Of a DNA stretch of 64,000 bases, positions 1-8,366 are shown one piece after another (the stretch's first letter is position 1; every line of letters starts with the position of its first letter). Location: NCBI GenBank assembly GCA_945873125.1, contig CAMCBV010000012.1, forward strand, positions 1 through 64,000. The letters are read 5' to 3'. The notes under the pieces are model-generated. The model was given only the letters and a program-made list of their open reading frames with translations, made no database searches and was not told the origin of the DNA. The translations under genes were made by a program, and so were the position numbers. Origin of the DNA: Prosthecobacter debontii (GTDB taxonomy: Bacteria; Verrucomicrobiota; Verrucomicrobiia; Verrucomicrobiales; Akkermansiaceae).

Positions 1-137
1 AGGTGAAGGCTCTTCTGCGCAAGGCCGAAGCCCGCACCAACGAAGCCCTCCTCTTGGCAATTGGAGACGCTCTCTCACAGGTAACCCAAAAAGACGCCAC
101 CAATTGGTTTACCCATTGCGGCTACAGTTTTATTTAA
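1..137 (+). CDS. IS630-type transposase, C-terminal end only (cut by window edge)
   Basis: The window opens inside this gene. The frame beginning at position 3 runs for 44 codons to a TAA at 135-137. The tail contains a run of helical residues, then NWFTHCGY near the end, which I associate with the C-terminus of IS630-family (Tc1/mariner-type DDE) transposases, where the last helix follows the catalytic core. The DDE catalytic residues lie outside the window, so activity cannot be judged. The AT-rich region that follows has no recognisable matching inverted repeat, because the other end of the element is not visible. The family assignment rests on a short tail and is moderately secure; a decayed copy is equally possible. 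Confidence 0.55.
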   Translation, partial: VKALLRKAEARTNEALLLAIGDALSQVTQKDATNWFTHCGYSFI

Positions 138-641
138 AATGCTCTAAAATCTAACAATTTTATATCAAAAAAAATTGACTCAAAAAATTAAAAAGTATTG
201 ACTTCGGTCCGGTGTGTAACTAATCATTTTTCCGCCAATGCAAACCAAGACTAACAGCCTCCCCGTTAGCTTGTCTGGCCAAAGCGCTGAAAATCCTGGG
301 CATCATTTATGTATGCCCGGGGTTTTCAGCGGTAGCGGACAGCAACAAGCCTTCTCTGAAAGCGCAAATATCTTTTGCCAAAAAGCTAAGATAACCCATA
401 TCTCGTCACGAATTTTCTGTGGCTGAATATAATATTTCTAAGTCCTTGGAGTGAATCCTAGAAGAGTGGATATGGCAGAATATGCGTTTTTGCTAGTTCG
501 GATCCAGGTGATAAATACCTAAAATTCGTTTTTTGAGCTAGCGCATAGAATTCACTGATGATTCGGGCTAAGGCAGGGGAAGAAGAGATTTTTCATTTTA
601 TTTAAGTAACAATTTATTCAACAAATCTAACAAATATAATC
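138..641. other. AT-rich intergenic stretch downstream of the transposase
   Basis: About 500 bases with no convincing gene. It is clearly richer in A and T than the core genes downstream. It holds two TTGACT boxes (175-180 and 198-203). The second has a TAATCA 17 bases further on, a possible but weak sigma-70 promoter reading rightwards into the hairpin at 269-350. Two copies of the ATCTAACA octamer lie at 149-156 and 625-632. A 62-codon open frame at 238-426 runs through the hairpin and is probably not a gene. Confidence 0.5.
269..350. repeat. Long hairpin, possible structured RNA or palindromic element
   Basis: The core is a 19-bp stem between 285-303 and 313-331 with only two imperfect positions, both of which would be G-U pairs if read as RNA, around a 9-base loop. 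Outside it, GCTTGT at 269-274 can pair with ACAAGC at 345-350, with CTG/CAG between, giving an extended rod of about 80 bases. A second small stem CTAAC/GTTAG lies just upstream at 251-269. No run of T follows closely on either strand, so it is not a standard intrinsic terminator. It could be a small RNA, a palindromic repeat, or part of a mobile element end. Confidence 0.5.
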
Positions 642-1040
642 ATGAATTTTGAAAATGTAAATGTAAGGATGGATTCATTCAATCATATATGGGTTGATAT
701 TCAGGTTGATGACATCAAAGTCCTGCAGAGGGCAGCATTAATCGGAGGAAGCATGTCGGTTTACGAGCATAATGAAAATTATTATATGAGCTTCTGTCAT
801 CAATCGGAAAGTTCATTCATCAATTTTTATGGACTCCAAATCTCCAAGAATCATTTTGATTTTTATTTGCAATCTTGGGGTGATTGCCATTGCGAAATCA
901 TTCAGGGAAATGAGTTGCAACTAACAGAAGATACCTACTTCAAATTCCCGAAATTCGAATCCGAACCGCGCGTGGAAAATGCTCTGAAAAAACGTTCCGT
1001 GAATGGCAAGAAGGGTAAGCCTAGTCTCGCATTGTCCTAG
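642..1040 (+). CDS. Hypothetical protein, AT-rich orphan
   Basis: A 132-residue protein that I do not recognise. It is rich in aromatic residues and in Asn, His and Cys, has no signal peptide or membrane segment, and ends in a basic tail (KKRSVNGKKGK). Base composition is much lower in GC than the neighbouring trpB, and codons such as AAT, TAT and TTT dominate, which together with the adjacent transposase end suggests recent acquisition. Size and composition would fit a small immunity or island-type protein, but no motif supports a function. A TATAAT lies at 635-640, too close to the ATG to serve a normal leader unless the true start is further in. Existence of the gene is likely but not certain. 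Confidence 0.5.
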   Translation: MNFENVNVRMDSFNHIWVDIQVDDIKVLQRAALIGGSMSVYEHNENYYMSFCHQSESSFINFYGLQISKNHFDFYLQSWGDCHCEIIQGNELQLTEDTYFKFPKFESEPRVENALKKRSVNGKKGKPSLALS

Positions 1041-1273
1041 ATGAAATTGCGATGGATTTAACATCGAGAATAATTCTGCGAGTCGTGGCGATTCATTCCT
1101 TTTGTAAATGCCTTCAGCTCTAGTTTTGCGTCAGCTAAGGCGTTGTAGATGATCGCTAATTGCTTTTTATTCTTTCCTGTCCTCCGTTTTCTCCCTCCCT
1201 CCGTATAAAAAACACCCCGACCAACTCTTACTACATTATTAACCAATCCGCCAAAAATCCGAATTGAGAACCC

Positions 1274-2023
1274 ATGATTTTGTTGCATAGTCTGGTCATG
1301 CGACTTTGTGTCATATTTCTCTATTTTCTCGGAATTGTCGGTTTAGCGGCGTTTGAGATCCCTGAGGAATCGAGTCAATGTGTGGTGGGAACATCAGAGG
1401 GCTGGAACAGCTCGTATGTTTCCCTGTCATATTTTGAGAAGCAGAGTGGAAAGTGGCAGCAGATCGGTGAGGCTTGGAAGGGTCGCCTCGGCAGCAAGGG
1501 TTTGGTCTGGGGGCGGGGGTTGCATTTGAATCCATCAGGAGCGGTTCTGAAAAAAGAGGCGGATGGGCGCTCTCCGGCAGGAGTTTTCAATCTCGGGGGT
1601 GTTTGGGGTGTGCATGAGAAGGTCAAAAAGCACCCAAAAACCTTCTACCATCAGGTGACCACGCGGGATCTTTGGGTTGAGGATTCCAATTCGAAATATT
1701 ACAACCAGTTCCTGAGCTTGGATCGCGAACCCAAGACAGAATGGGAGAAAAAGGCGCAAATGGTTCAGGATGATTACCCACATTCCCTCAAAATGTTCAT
1801 CGGGCATAATGCGTATCCAAACGCGGTCGCAGGCGCTGGATCGTCAATTTTCTTCCATATTTGGCGCAGGGAAGGGGCTGCGGCGTCGGCCGGCTGCACC
1901 ACGATGCCGGAAAACAAACTGCGCCAATTGATCGCAACAGTTGACCCGGGGCGGCGTCCGCTCTACGTCCTGTTGCCGCGCAAGGAATACGAGAAATTCA
2001 AATCCATCTGGAAACTGCCATGA
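1274..2023 (+). CDS. Secreted L,D-transpeptidase (YkuD domain)
   Basis: Predicted 249-residue exported enzyme. An N-terminal hydrophobic stretch ([17 protein letters not shown]) is a signal peptide; an alternative ATG at 1298 starts directly at it. The YkuD-type catalytic motif is near the C-terminus: a histidine in FFHIWRREG, followed by SAGCTTM, where the Cys is the expected nucleophile. Such enzymes form 3-3 cross-links in peptidoglycan or attach proteins to it; related single-domain forms sometimes act as carboxypeptidases. The stop codon overlaps the trpB start (ATGA at 2020-2023), so the two genes are probably translationally coupled although their roles are unrelated. No ribosome-binding site of good quality is visible at either start. 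Confidence 0.8.
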   Translation: MILLHSLVMRLCVIFLYFLGIVGLAAFEIPEESSQCVVGTSEGWNSSYVSLSYFEKQSGKWQQIGEAWKGRLGSKGLVWGRGLHLNPSGAVLKKEADGRSPAGVFNLGGVWGVHEKVKKHPKTFYHQVTTRDLWVEDSNSKYYNQFLSLDREPKTEWEKKAQMVQDDYPHSLKMFIGHNAYPNAVAGAGSSIFFHIWRREGAAASAGCTTMPENKLRQLIATVDPGRRPLYVLLPRKEYEKFKSIWKLP

Positions 2024-3231
2024 GTACGACTGCCACTTCATTACCTGATTCAAAAGGCCATTTCGGCCAGTTCGGAGGGATGTTTGTCCCAGAAACGTTA
2101 ATGACGCCGCTTCAGGATTTGGCGAAAGCTTATGAAGACGCGCGCGCTGATCCTGCGTTCCAGTTGGAACTGGATGATTTGTTGAAAAACTATGTGGGTC
2201 GGCCGACGCCATTGTATTTTGCCGAGCGTTGGACGGAAAAGTTGGGTGGTGCGAAGATTTATCTCAAGCGCGAGGATCTGCTGCACACCGGAGCCCATAA
2301 AATTAACAATGCTCTCGGGCAGATTTTGTTGGCCAAGCGTCTTGGAAAAACCCGCATCATTGCGGAGACCGGAGCGGGTCAGCACGGAGTAGCGACGGCA
2401 ACCGTCTGCGCGCGTTTTGGAATGGAATGCGTGGTTTACATGGGTAAGGTCGACATGGAGAGGCAGGCGCTCAATGTGGCGCGTATGCGACTGATGGGGG
2501 CCGAAGTCCGTGCGGTCACAGCTGGACAAGCCACATTGAAGGAGGCGGTCAATGAAGCGATGCGCGATTGGGTAAGCTCTGTGGAAAATACTCATTACAT
2601 CATTGGTTCGGCATTGGGTTCACATCCGTTTCCCATGATTGTCCGTGATTTTCACCGCGTCATCGGGGTAGAGGCTAGGGAGCAAATTTTGGAACGTGAA
2701 GGCCGCTTGCCGGATCTGTTGGTTGCTTGTGTGGGTGGTGGCTCGAATGCGATTGGTTTGTTCCACCCGTTTCTCGGTGATGAGAATGTGCGTATGGTCG
2801 GTGTCGAGGCCGGCGGAGACGGGATTATTCCCGAGCGCCACGCGGCGCGTTTCCAAGGCGGGAAGCTCGGTGTTCTGCAAGGTACTAAAACTTGGTTGCT
2901 GGCAAATGATGACGGGCAGATCGAACTCACTCACTCCGTCTCCGCAGGGCTCGATTACGCGGCTATCGGACCGGAGCATGCGTTTTTGCAATCCGAAGGT
3001 CGGGTGGAATACACCTATGCAACGGATGACGAGGCGTTGGCCGCATTCAAGGAACTCGCTCATTGCGAGGGTATCATTCCCGCATTGGAGAGTTCACATG
3101 CGGTCGCTTACATTTCAAAAGTTGCAGGTTCCTTGCCAAAATCCGACCTCATTATCGTGAACCTTTCAGGTCGGGGCGATAAAGATGTTGAGCAGGCCGC
3201 GAAGTATCTGCTGGGTAATTTGCCGGAATAA
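2020..3231 (+). CDS. trpB: Tryptophan synthase beta chain
   Basis: 403 residues, the usual length for TrpB1. It makes L-tryptophan from indole and serine with pyridoxal phosphate, normally in complex with TrpA. The PLP lysine is Lys94 in [13 protein letters not shown], the catalytic glutamate is Glu116 in AETGAGQHG, and the phosphate-binding loop GGGSNAIG is at residues 239-246. The start ATG overlaps the stop of the upstream L,D-transpeptidase. No trpA, trpF or trpC is seen on either side, so the tryptophan genes are dispersed in this genome. The following msrA is in the same direction 37 bases on. Confidence 0.97.
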   Translation: MSTTATSLPDSKGHFGQFGGMFVPETLMTPLQDLAKAYEDARADPAFQLELDDLLKNYVGRPTPLYFAERWTEKLGGAKIYLKREDLLHTGAHKINNALGQILLAKRLGKTRIIAETGAGQHGVATATVCARFGMECVVYMGKVDMERQALNVARMRLMGAEVRAVTAGQATLKEAVNEAMRDWVSSVENTHYIIGSALGSHPFPMIVRDFHRVIGVEAREQILEREGRLPDLLVACVGGGSNAIGLFHPFLGDENVRMVGVEAGGDGIIPERHAARFQGGKLGVLQGTKTWLLANDDGQIELTHSVSAGLDYAAIGPEHAFLQSEGRVEYTYATDDEALAAFKELAHCEGIIPALESSHAVAYISKVAGSLPKSDLIIVNLSGRGDKDVEQAAKYLLGNLPE

Positions 3232-3268
3232 GTCACCTAGCGTTTTCTCTCATTCACACCGCATCGTT

Positions 3269-3940
3269 ATGAAAAATGTATCCCCTCTCATCTCTTTTTT
3301 CTCCATCTTGTTGATATCGATTGGCTGCAGTCAGCAAAAAACGGATCGGACTCTGCAGGAAAAAATGCAGCAAAATCAACCGATCGAAATTCCGTTGGTA
3401 AACGGTTTGGCGCGCGCCTACTTTGCAAGTGGTTGCTTTTGGTGCGTTGAAGCCAGCTATGAGAGCGTCAAGGGTGTGAAAGAGGCGATATCTGGATACT
3501 CTGGTGGACATACGGACAATCCAACCTACGAATCGACAACGACTGGAACTACCGGACACGCTGAGGCAATCGAAGTGATCTATGACCCCAAAGTCGTGAG
3601 CTTCGCCACCTTGGTGGATGTTTACTTTGCCTCTCAGGATGTCACACAAGTCAACGGCCAGGGCGCGGACAGGGGTTCTCAATATCGTTCGATCATTTTC
3701 TATCAAAATGAAGAACAGAAGAAGATCATTGAGGCAAAAATCGCAGCGATGAATAAGAAAATCTCCCCCAAAGAGGTTGCCGCCGAGGTATATCCGTTTC
3801 AGAAATTCTGGCTCGCTGAGGCTTATCATCAGGATTTCGAAAAGAAAAATCCGGATAATCCCTATGTTCGTAGAGTTTCCATTCCACGCCTAGAGAGATT
3901 TCAAAAGAAGCTGCCGGAGGTTTTGAAGAGTGGTAAATGA
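3269..3940 (+). CDS. msrA: Peptide methionine sulfoxide reductase A, lipoprotein form
   Basis: Repairs oxidised proteins by reducing methionine-S-sulfoxide. From the ATG at 3269 the protein is 223 residues. It begins with a lipoprotein signal (hydrophobic stretch ending ISIGC, lipid-bearing Cys20), so it should act outside the cytoplasmic membrane, unlike the common cytosolic MsrA. The catalytic motif GCFWC is at residues 55-59 with nucleophile Cys56, and the conserved SGYSGG, GHAEAIEV and YHQDF motifs follow. An upstream ATG at 3185 lies inside trpB and would spoil the signal peptide, so it was not chosen. No fused or adjacent msrB is present. Confidence 0.93.
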   Translation: MKNVSPLISFFSILLISIGCSQQKTDRTLQEKMQQNQPIEIPLVNGLARAYFASGCFWCVEASYESVKGVKEAISGYSGGHTDNPTYESTTTGTTGHAEAIEVIYDPKVVSFATLVDVYFASQDVTQVNGQGADRGSQYRSIIFYQNEEQKKIIEAKIAAMNKKISPKEVAAEVYPFQKFWLAEAYHQDFEKKNPDNPYVRRVSIPRLERFQKKLPEVLKSGK

Positions 3941-4112
3941 AGGATGAATGACCCTTATGGGATCAAATGAGAGGGGTCAGAGGTCTGGTTCATAGCAACA
4001 TTGATACGGATCCCGGATGCTTGGTCATCTTCCACGACCTGAATGGAGCATTTTTCTTTTTTTTGAAATCTGGGTTGGACGATGGGGTCTCGTGGCTGCA
4101 AGTTTGACGCAC

Positions 4113-4790
4113 ATGCCTGATCCGATCTATGTGAAAGAAGCCTTCGCGCGCATCGCCGATCGCTATGTCATGACCAACCATGTCCTTTCTCTGGGTGTGG
4201 ATGTTTGGTGGCGGCGGGTGGTGACAAGGCGGATCAAAGCTCTCAGCCCGACGAAAGTTCTTGATGTGGCTAGCGGTACGGGGGATCTCGCTTTGAGCAT
4301 TCAAGATGCGTTGCCAAATGCCGAAGTCATCGCCACGGACTTTTGTGCGGAAATGCTCGGGCATGCGTCAAACCGAGGGGTTCATCAGACTTTGGTAGCG
4401 GATGCGCTGGCGCTGCCTTTTCCAGATGGTGAATTCGATGTCGTAACAGTCGCTTTCGGGCTTCGCAACATGGCAGATTACGTGCGTGCACTCAAAGAAA
4501 TGCGTCGCGTGCTCAAGCCAGGTGGAACCTTGTTCATCCTCGATTTCTCCTTACCTCAGGGAGTGATGCGTGTGCCGTATCGGTTATATTTGCATCATGT
4601 CCTACCGAAGTTGGCTGGATTTCTGACCAAGCAAAAGGACGCCTATGAGTATCTCGCTGGCTCAATCGAACAATTTCCCTCAGGTGATGCCATGATTTCC
4701 CTGTTGAATCACTCAGGCTACGGCAACTCGACCGTGATTCCGATGACTTTTGGGGTGGTTAGCGTTTACGAAGCGGTGAGGAAGGACTGA
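4113..4790 (+). CDS. ubiE: Demethylmenaquinone/ubiquinone C-methyltransferase
   Basis: Class I SAM-dependent methyltransferase of the UbiE/MenG family, 225 residues from ATG 4113. It carries out the C-methylation in quinone synthesis; in Verrucomicrobiota the product is expected to be menaquinone, so menG would be an equally good name. The N-terminal FARIADRYVMTNHVLSLG matches the family start (F..IA..YD..N...S.G). SAM motif I is DVASGTGD at residues 51-58, and the family's FGLRN and VLKPGG motifs follow. An in-frame ATG at 4017 would add 32 residues that look unlike the family. It stands alone, followed by tRNA-Phe. Confidence 0.9.
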   Translation: MPDPIYVKEAFARIADRYVMTNHVLSLGVDVWWRRVVTRRIKALSPTKVLDVASGTGDLALSIQDALPNAEVIATDFCAEMLGHASNRGVHQTLVADALALPFPDGEFDVVTVAFGLRNMADYVRALKEMRRVLKPGGTLFILDFSLPQGVMRVPYRLYLHHVLPKLAGFLTKQKDAYEYLAGSIEQFPSGDAMISLLNHSGYGNSTVIPMTFGVVSVYEAVRKD

Positions 4791-4891
4791 ACCCTCCGGC
4801 GCCCAAATAAATTTCGACCAAGGCTGATTTTTGGGTTGTCAAAAGTCAGCGGGGAATCCTTACTCGCGCCCCGCCCGCAAGGGTGTTGTGT

Positions 4892-4967
4892 GGCCCGATA
4901 GCTCAGTTGGTAGAGCAGCGGATTGAAAATCCGCGTGTCCCTGGTTCGAATCCGGGTCGGGCCACCA
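4892..4967 (+). tRNA. tRNA-Phe (GAA)
   Basis: All arms can be drawn: acceptor GGCCCGA with TCGGGCC, a D arm starting GCTC and ending GAGC, an anticodon stem GCGGA/TCCGC around loop TTGAAAA with anticodon GAA at 4925-4927, and a T arm with GGTTCGAATCC. The discriminator is A at 4964 and CCA is encoded at 4965-4967. It lies beside the genes of its own synthetase (pheT/pheS, opposite strand, about 1 kb away, with yihY between). Confidence 0.97.
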
Positions 4968-4986
4968 CTCTTTCCCATCGCTTTCC

Positions 4987-5865
4987 TTACTGCACTGAAT
5001 CCCTGAGCGCTTCGTCGATTTCCGCTCCTAGTAGAATGAGGAAGGCTGTTAGATAAAGCCAGAGCATGAGGATCACAATCGCGCCCAGTGAGCTATAGGT
5101 GCTCAGGTAGAATTGATAGTTCGCGACGTAGTAGGAAAACAGGGCGGAGGCCCCCAGCCAGATGAGGGTCACCACCACCGCCCCCGTGCTGATCCATTTT
5201 CGTGTCGGTTCACGGTTTGTCGGACCGAAGCGATAAATCAAGGCGAGCATGAGCATGATGATGGCAAGGAGAAACGGCCATCGCAGCAGCGCGAGAATTT
5301 TCAGGGCAAATTCATCACCAGGTAGCATGTGAACAAAGACCGGTATGATTGCGATCAGGAAAACAGCCAGAGAGATCACGACAAGAAGCAAGATGGTTAG
5401 AATGATCGATGCAATCTGCAGGCTGAGAAACTTTCGTTTTTCGGATTGGTGAAAGACGATGTTCAATCCCTGGATGAGGCCTCTCATGGCATAGGAGCCC
5501 GCCCAGATGGCGATGAGCAGACCGAGGATAGTGCCCAATCCAGCGGTTTTGTTATCACCTGCGATCATCTGAACCTGTGAGAGTAACATTTGGTGAACTT
5601 CGTTCGGAAGAATTCCTGAATCTCTCTGCAACTGGCGTTCGATTTCCATCGGATCTGAAATCCAGCCATAAATTGAGAAGAGGGCGGCAAGTCCCGGAAA
5701 GACTCCCAGCATCAGGAAAAATGCCACCCCGGCAGCAGCGATGGAGAGGTGATCACGATCGATCGCTTTTGCCAGTCTCCGAAGAAACTCGAGCCAGCGC
5801 CGCCATTTTGGAGGCTCGAGCGAAGGGTTTGATGGATCGGCCATATGCGGATGATATTTTATCAC
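4987..5865 (-). CDS. YihY/BrkB-family inner membrane protein
   Basis: A 292-residue polytopic membrane protein with about six hydrophobic segments and family features near the N-terminus (AAAGVAFFLMLGVFPGLAALFSIYGW) and in the C-terminal half (YSSLGAIVILMLWLYLTAFLILLGAE). The family was once called ribonuclease BN, but that assignment was withdrawn; its role is unknown, with transport often suggested. An internal ATG at 5844 (MADPSNPS) is an equally good start. Its 5' end lies 68 bases after the pheT stop, so it may be the last gene of the minus-strand run from the carboxypeptidase gene downwards. The segment around 5047-5054 contains the TGTTAGAT octamer within the coding sequence. Confidence 0.88.
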   Translation of the reverse strand: MIKYHPHMADPSNPSLEPPKWRRWLEFLRRLAKAIDRDHLSIAAAGVAFFLMLGVFPGLAALFSIYGWISDPMEIERQLQRDSGILPNEVHQMLLSQVQMIAGDNKTAGLGTILGLLIAIWAGSYAMRGLIQGLNIVFHQSEKRKFLSLQIASIILTILLLVVISLAVFLIAIIPVFVHMLPGDEFALKILALLRWPFLLAIIMLMLALIYRFGPTNREPTRKWISTGAVVVTLIWLGASALFSYYVANYQFYLSTYSSLGAIVILMLWLYLTAFLILLGAEIDEALRDSVQ

Positions 5866-5933
5866 GATAGCCGGAAAACCCTATGATTTTTTGTTGCCGC
5901 TATGGAGTGGATTCTATTTCCGCCAGGATACAA

Positions 5934-8312
5934 TCATCGGAACACCAGTCCATCGATGCGAGCGAGAAGCTTCAGGATATTCTGATGAGCTGCGTCCACT
6001 TCATTGGCTTTCAATGTGCGGTCGGATGCGCGGTAGTTGAAGCGGTAGGCAATGGATTTGCGATCCGCGGCGATCTTTTGGCCGGATGGATCGGTGAAGA
6101 GGTCAAAGCATTCGTAGGAAACAAGCAGCGGCTCTTTTGCATTCCCGAGAACCGCTTCGATTTCAGCATTCGGGGTGCCGAGGGAAAGCTCCATCGCCGC
6201 ATCGCGGGTTGAGCCTGGGAACTGAGGCAGATCCTCGACCTGTGATTTCGCCGAAATGATTTTGCGGAGTTTGCCCAGATCAAGTTCCGCGACGAAGACG
6301 GGTGAGATAAAATCCAGATCGCGTTCGCGCTGGAGGGAGAGGCGGGCAAAGACACCTATCGTTTGATCACCCGCTTTGATTTCGGCACCAAGGGCGAAGT
6401 TTTCGCGGTCTTTTGGCTTAAGAGAAATTGTCTGACTGGGAAGTAGGGCGGAAAGAATGGCTTTCGCATCGTAAAGATCCGCAGCCCGGTCTTTTATAGC
6501 CCATGAGGACGGTTGAGAGTTTCCGCTGATCAGGATGGCGAGGCTTTCGCTTTCTTGATCGACGGCTTTACCTCCACCCGCGTTACGGAAGACCCGGCCC
6601 ATCTCAAACAAGCGGATCGATTTTGCTTGTTGGCGAGCATTGCGTTCGGCGCTGGCAACCAGGCCCGGAATGATAGACGGGCGCATGATGGCATGGTCTT
6701 CACTGAGTGGGGATTTGACACGGATAAGATCTCCCTCTTGCAGCGGACGCAGTGGCAAGATGTCCGATAGCTGGCTTTCTGAAATGAGTTTGATGGTTTG
6801 GCACTCGAATAAACCGAGCGAGGCAAGGCGACGACGCAGAATCATATCTGCATCATAAGCGGTATCGACATCGCTGGTTGGAACGAGTGTTGCGCGGAAA
6901 CGGGATGGCACGTTTGCAAGACCATGGACGCGGGTGATTTCCTCTGCGAGATCGATGTGGCGGGTGAGGTCTTGGCGGAAGGATGGGATAATCCATGTGC
7001 CATCCGCTTGTTTGGTGAGTCCGAGACGGTTGAGGATTTCTTCTGCGGCTTCGGTGGAAATGGAATTTCCGAGAAGGTGATGGAGTTTGTCGAGATCAAG
7101 GGAGACGGGAGCGGGTGCTGGAGGGAGTGTGCCTGCGGATTGGGTGAGGCAGCCATTCGGAGAACCGCTCTCCAGTAGGGTGATGGCCAAAGCGGCAGCT
7201 GGAAGGACGCCTTGTGGATCGACCCCGCGTTCGTAGCGGTAAGATGAATCCGATGAAAGGGCGGTGCGGCGTGAGGTGCGGCGGATGCCTGATGGAGTGA
7301 AGTAGGCTGACTCTAGAATGATGGAAGTAGTGGATTCAGTAACGCCGCTATCGAGTCCGCCCATCACACCGGCGAGGGCGAGGGCGGCACCGGATTCGTC
7401 AGAGATGAGGAGATCCTCAGTTGTTAGAACGTGTTCGGATTCGTCTAGGGCTTTGAAAGATTCGCCGTCTTTCGCTTGGCGGATGACGATGGCTCCGGAG
7501 ACTTTCGCGGCGTCGAAGGCGTGTAAAGGTTGTCCGGTTTCGTGAAGCACGTAGTTGGTGATATCGACGATGTTGTTGATGGGACGTAGGCCGATCGAGG
7601 TGAGGCGTTGCTTGAGCCATTCTGGGCTTTCGGTAACCGTGACATTGTCGATGCGGGTTGCGGCGTAGAACGGGCAAGCGGCGGTGGCTTCGAGTTTGAT
7701 GAAGTCCGAAGAAGCGGGCGAGACGCCCGCGCTCCCTTTACTCCCTTTGATGAGAGGAGTTTTCAGCAAAGTCGCGAGTTCGCGCGCCATACCGGCGTGG
7801 GAGAGGAGATCGGGGCGGTTGGGTGTGACTTCGAGTTCTAATAGAGTGTCGGAATCGAACAGAGTTTTCACAGGCACTCCGATCGGAGAATCTTCGGGTA
7901 AAATAAGCAGGCCGTCTTCGCCTTTTGGAAGTCCGATTTCTTCGGCTGCGGCGAGCATGCCTTTGGATTCGACTCCACGCATCTTGGTTTCACCAATCGT
8001 GAAGCCTGCGGGGAGTTGTGCTCCCGGAAGACAGCATGGGACCTTGTCGCCGACTTTATAATTTTTCGCTCCGCAAACAATTTGACGGAGTTGCCCTTCA
8101 CCGCAATCGACTTGAGTCACTTTGAGTTTGTCCGCATCTGGGTGTTGCACCGCCTCTTTGATTTGAGCTACGACAATTTTGTCAGAGGCAATGCCTTTCG
8201 TTATAATACCCTCAACTTCAACGCCCGCGAACGTGAAGAGATCGGAGATTTCTTCAATGGATTTGCCGGAGAGATCGAGGTGATTGGAGAGCCAGTTGAG
8301 TGAGATGTTCAT
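5934..8312 (-). CDS. pheT: Phenylalanyl-tRNA synthetase beta subunit
   Basis: 792 residues, typical full-length PheT, which with PheS forms the alpha2-beta2 enzyme that charges tRNA-Phe. The N-terminal EMAP-II-like tRNA-binding domain includes HPDADKLKV (57-65). The B3/4 editing domain, B5 domain and C-terminal anticodon-binding FDX-ACB domain (around residues 700-792, with FPGSTRDAAMELS) follow. Around residues 190-200 the linker holds AGVSPASS, encoded by a GC-rich palindrome at 7714-7730 that looks like an inserted repeat (listed separately). It is 50 bases downstream of pheS in the same operon, and that junction contains a 9-base-period repeat. Confidence 0.97.
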   Translation of the reverse strand: MNISLNWLSNHLDLSGKSIEEISDLFTFAGVEVEGIITKGIASDKIVVAQIKEAVQHPDADKLKVTQVDCGEGQLRQIVCGAKNYKVGDKVPCCLPGAQLPAGFTIGETKMRGVESKGMLAAAEEIGLPKGEDGLLILPEDSPIGVPVKTLFDSDTLLELEVTPNRPDLLSHAGMARELATLLKTPLIKGSKGSAGVSPASSDFIKLEATAACPFYAATRIDNVTVTESPEWLKQRLTSIGLRPINNIVDITNYVLHETGQPLHAFDAAKVSGAIVIRQAKDGESFKALDESEHVLTTEDLLISDESGAALALAGVMGGLDSGVTESTTSIILESAYFTPSGIRRTSRRTALSSDSSYRYERGVDPQGVLPAAALAITLLESGSPNGCLTQSAGTLPPAPAPVSLDLDKLHHLLGNSISTEAAEEILNRLGLTKQADGTWIIPSFRQDLTRHIDLAEEITRVHGLANVPSRFRATLVPTSDVDTAYDADMILRRRLASLGLFECQTIKLISESQLSDILPLRPLQEGDLIRVKSPLSEDHAIMRPSIIPGLVASAERNARQQAKSIRLFEMGRVFRNAGGGKAVDQESESLAILISGNSQPSSWAIKDRAADLYDAKAILSALLPSQTISLKPKDRENFALGAEIKAGDQTIGVFARLSLQRERDLDFISPVFVAELDLGKLRKIISAKSQVEDLPQFPGSTRDAAMELSLGTPNAEIEAVLGNAKEPLLVSYECFDLFTDPSGQKIAADRKSIAYRFNYRASDRTLKANEVDAAHQNILKLLARIDGLVFR
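7714..7730. repeat. Palindromic repeat inserted in frame within pheT
   Basis: GCGGGCG (7714-7720) AGA (7721-7723) CGCCCGC (7724-7730) is a perfect 7-bp stem with a 3-base loop, far more GC-rich than its surroundings. On the pheT strand it encodes the peptide AGVSPASS, in the variable linker between the tRNA-binding region and the B3/4 domain, where other PheT proteins have no counterpart. From general knowledge, GC palindromes of this type that give AGVSPAS peptides recur in unrelated proteins of Verrucomicrobiota and other phyla; I infer a mobile or expanding intragenic repeat. Confidence 0.55.
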
Positions 8313-8321
8313 AAATGAAAA

Positions 8322-8366
8322 ATGTTAGATCTGTCTGATCAGTCGGATTTGCCTGATCCGTCTTAT
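8322..8366. repeat. Degenerate 9-base tandem repeat between pheS and pheT
   Basis: Five consecutive 9-base units can be aligned: ATGTTAGAT, CTGTCTGAT, CAGTCGGAT, TTGCCTGAT, CCGTCTTAT, all fitting NNGYYNKAT loosely. The array fills almost the whole 50-base gap between the two cistrons and runs over the pheS stop codon at 8363-8365. The first unit includes a TGTTAGAT octamer. A similar array with the same period is at 9451-9486, just after argB. Confidence 0.5.

Noticed and set aside
238..426. 62-codon open frame through the hairpin near the left end
   Set aside because: No ribosome-binding site, no recognisable protein features, and it passes directly through a long palindrome.
635..640. TATAAT directly before the orphan gene at 642
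   Set aside because: It lies only two bases from the ATG, so the transcript would start inside the gene; no suitable -35 box is found at the right distance.
1058..1288. 76-codon minus-strand frame before the L,D-transpeptidase gene
   Set aside because: It overlaps the start of a well-supported gene on the other strand, and its basic composition has no family resemblance.
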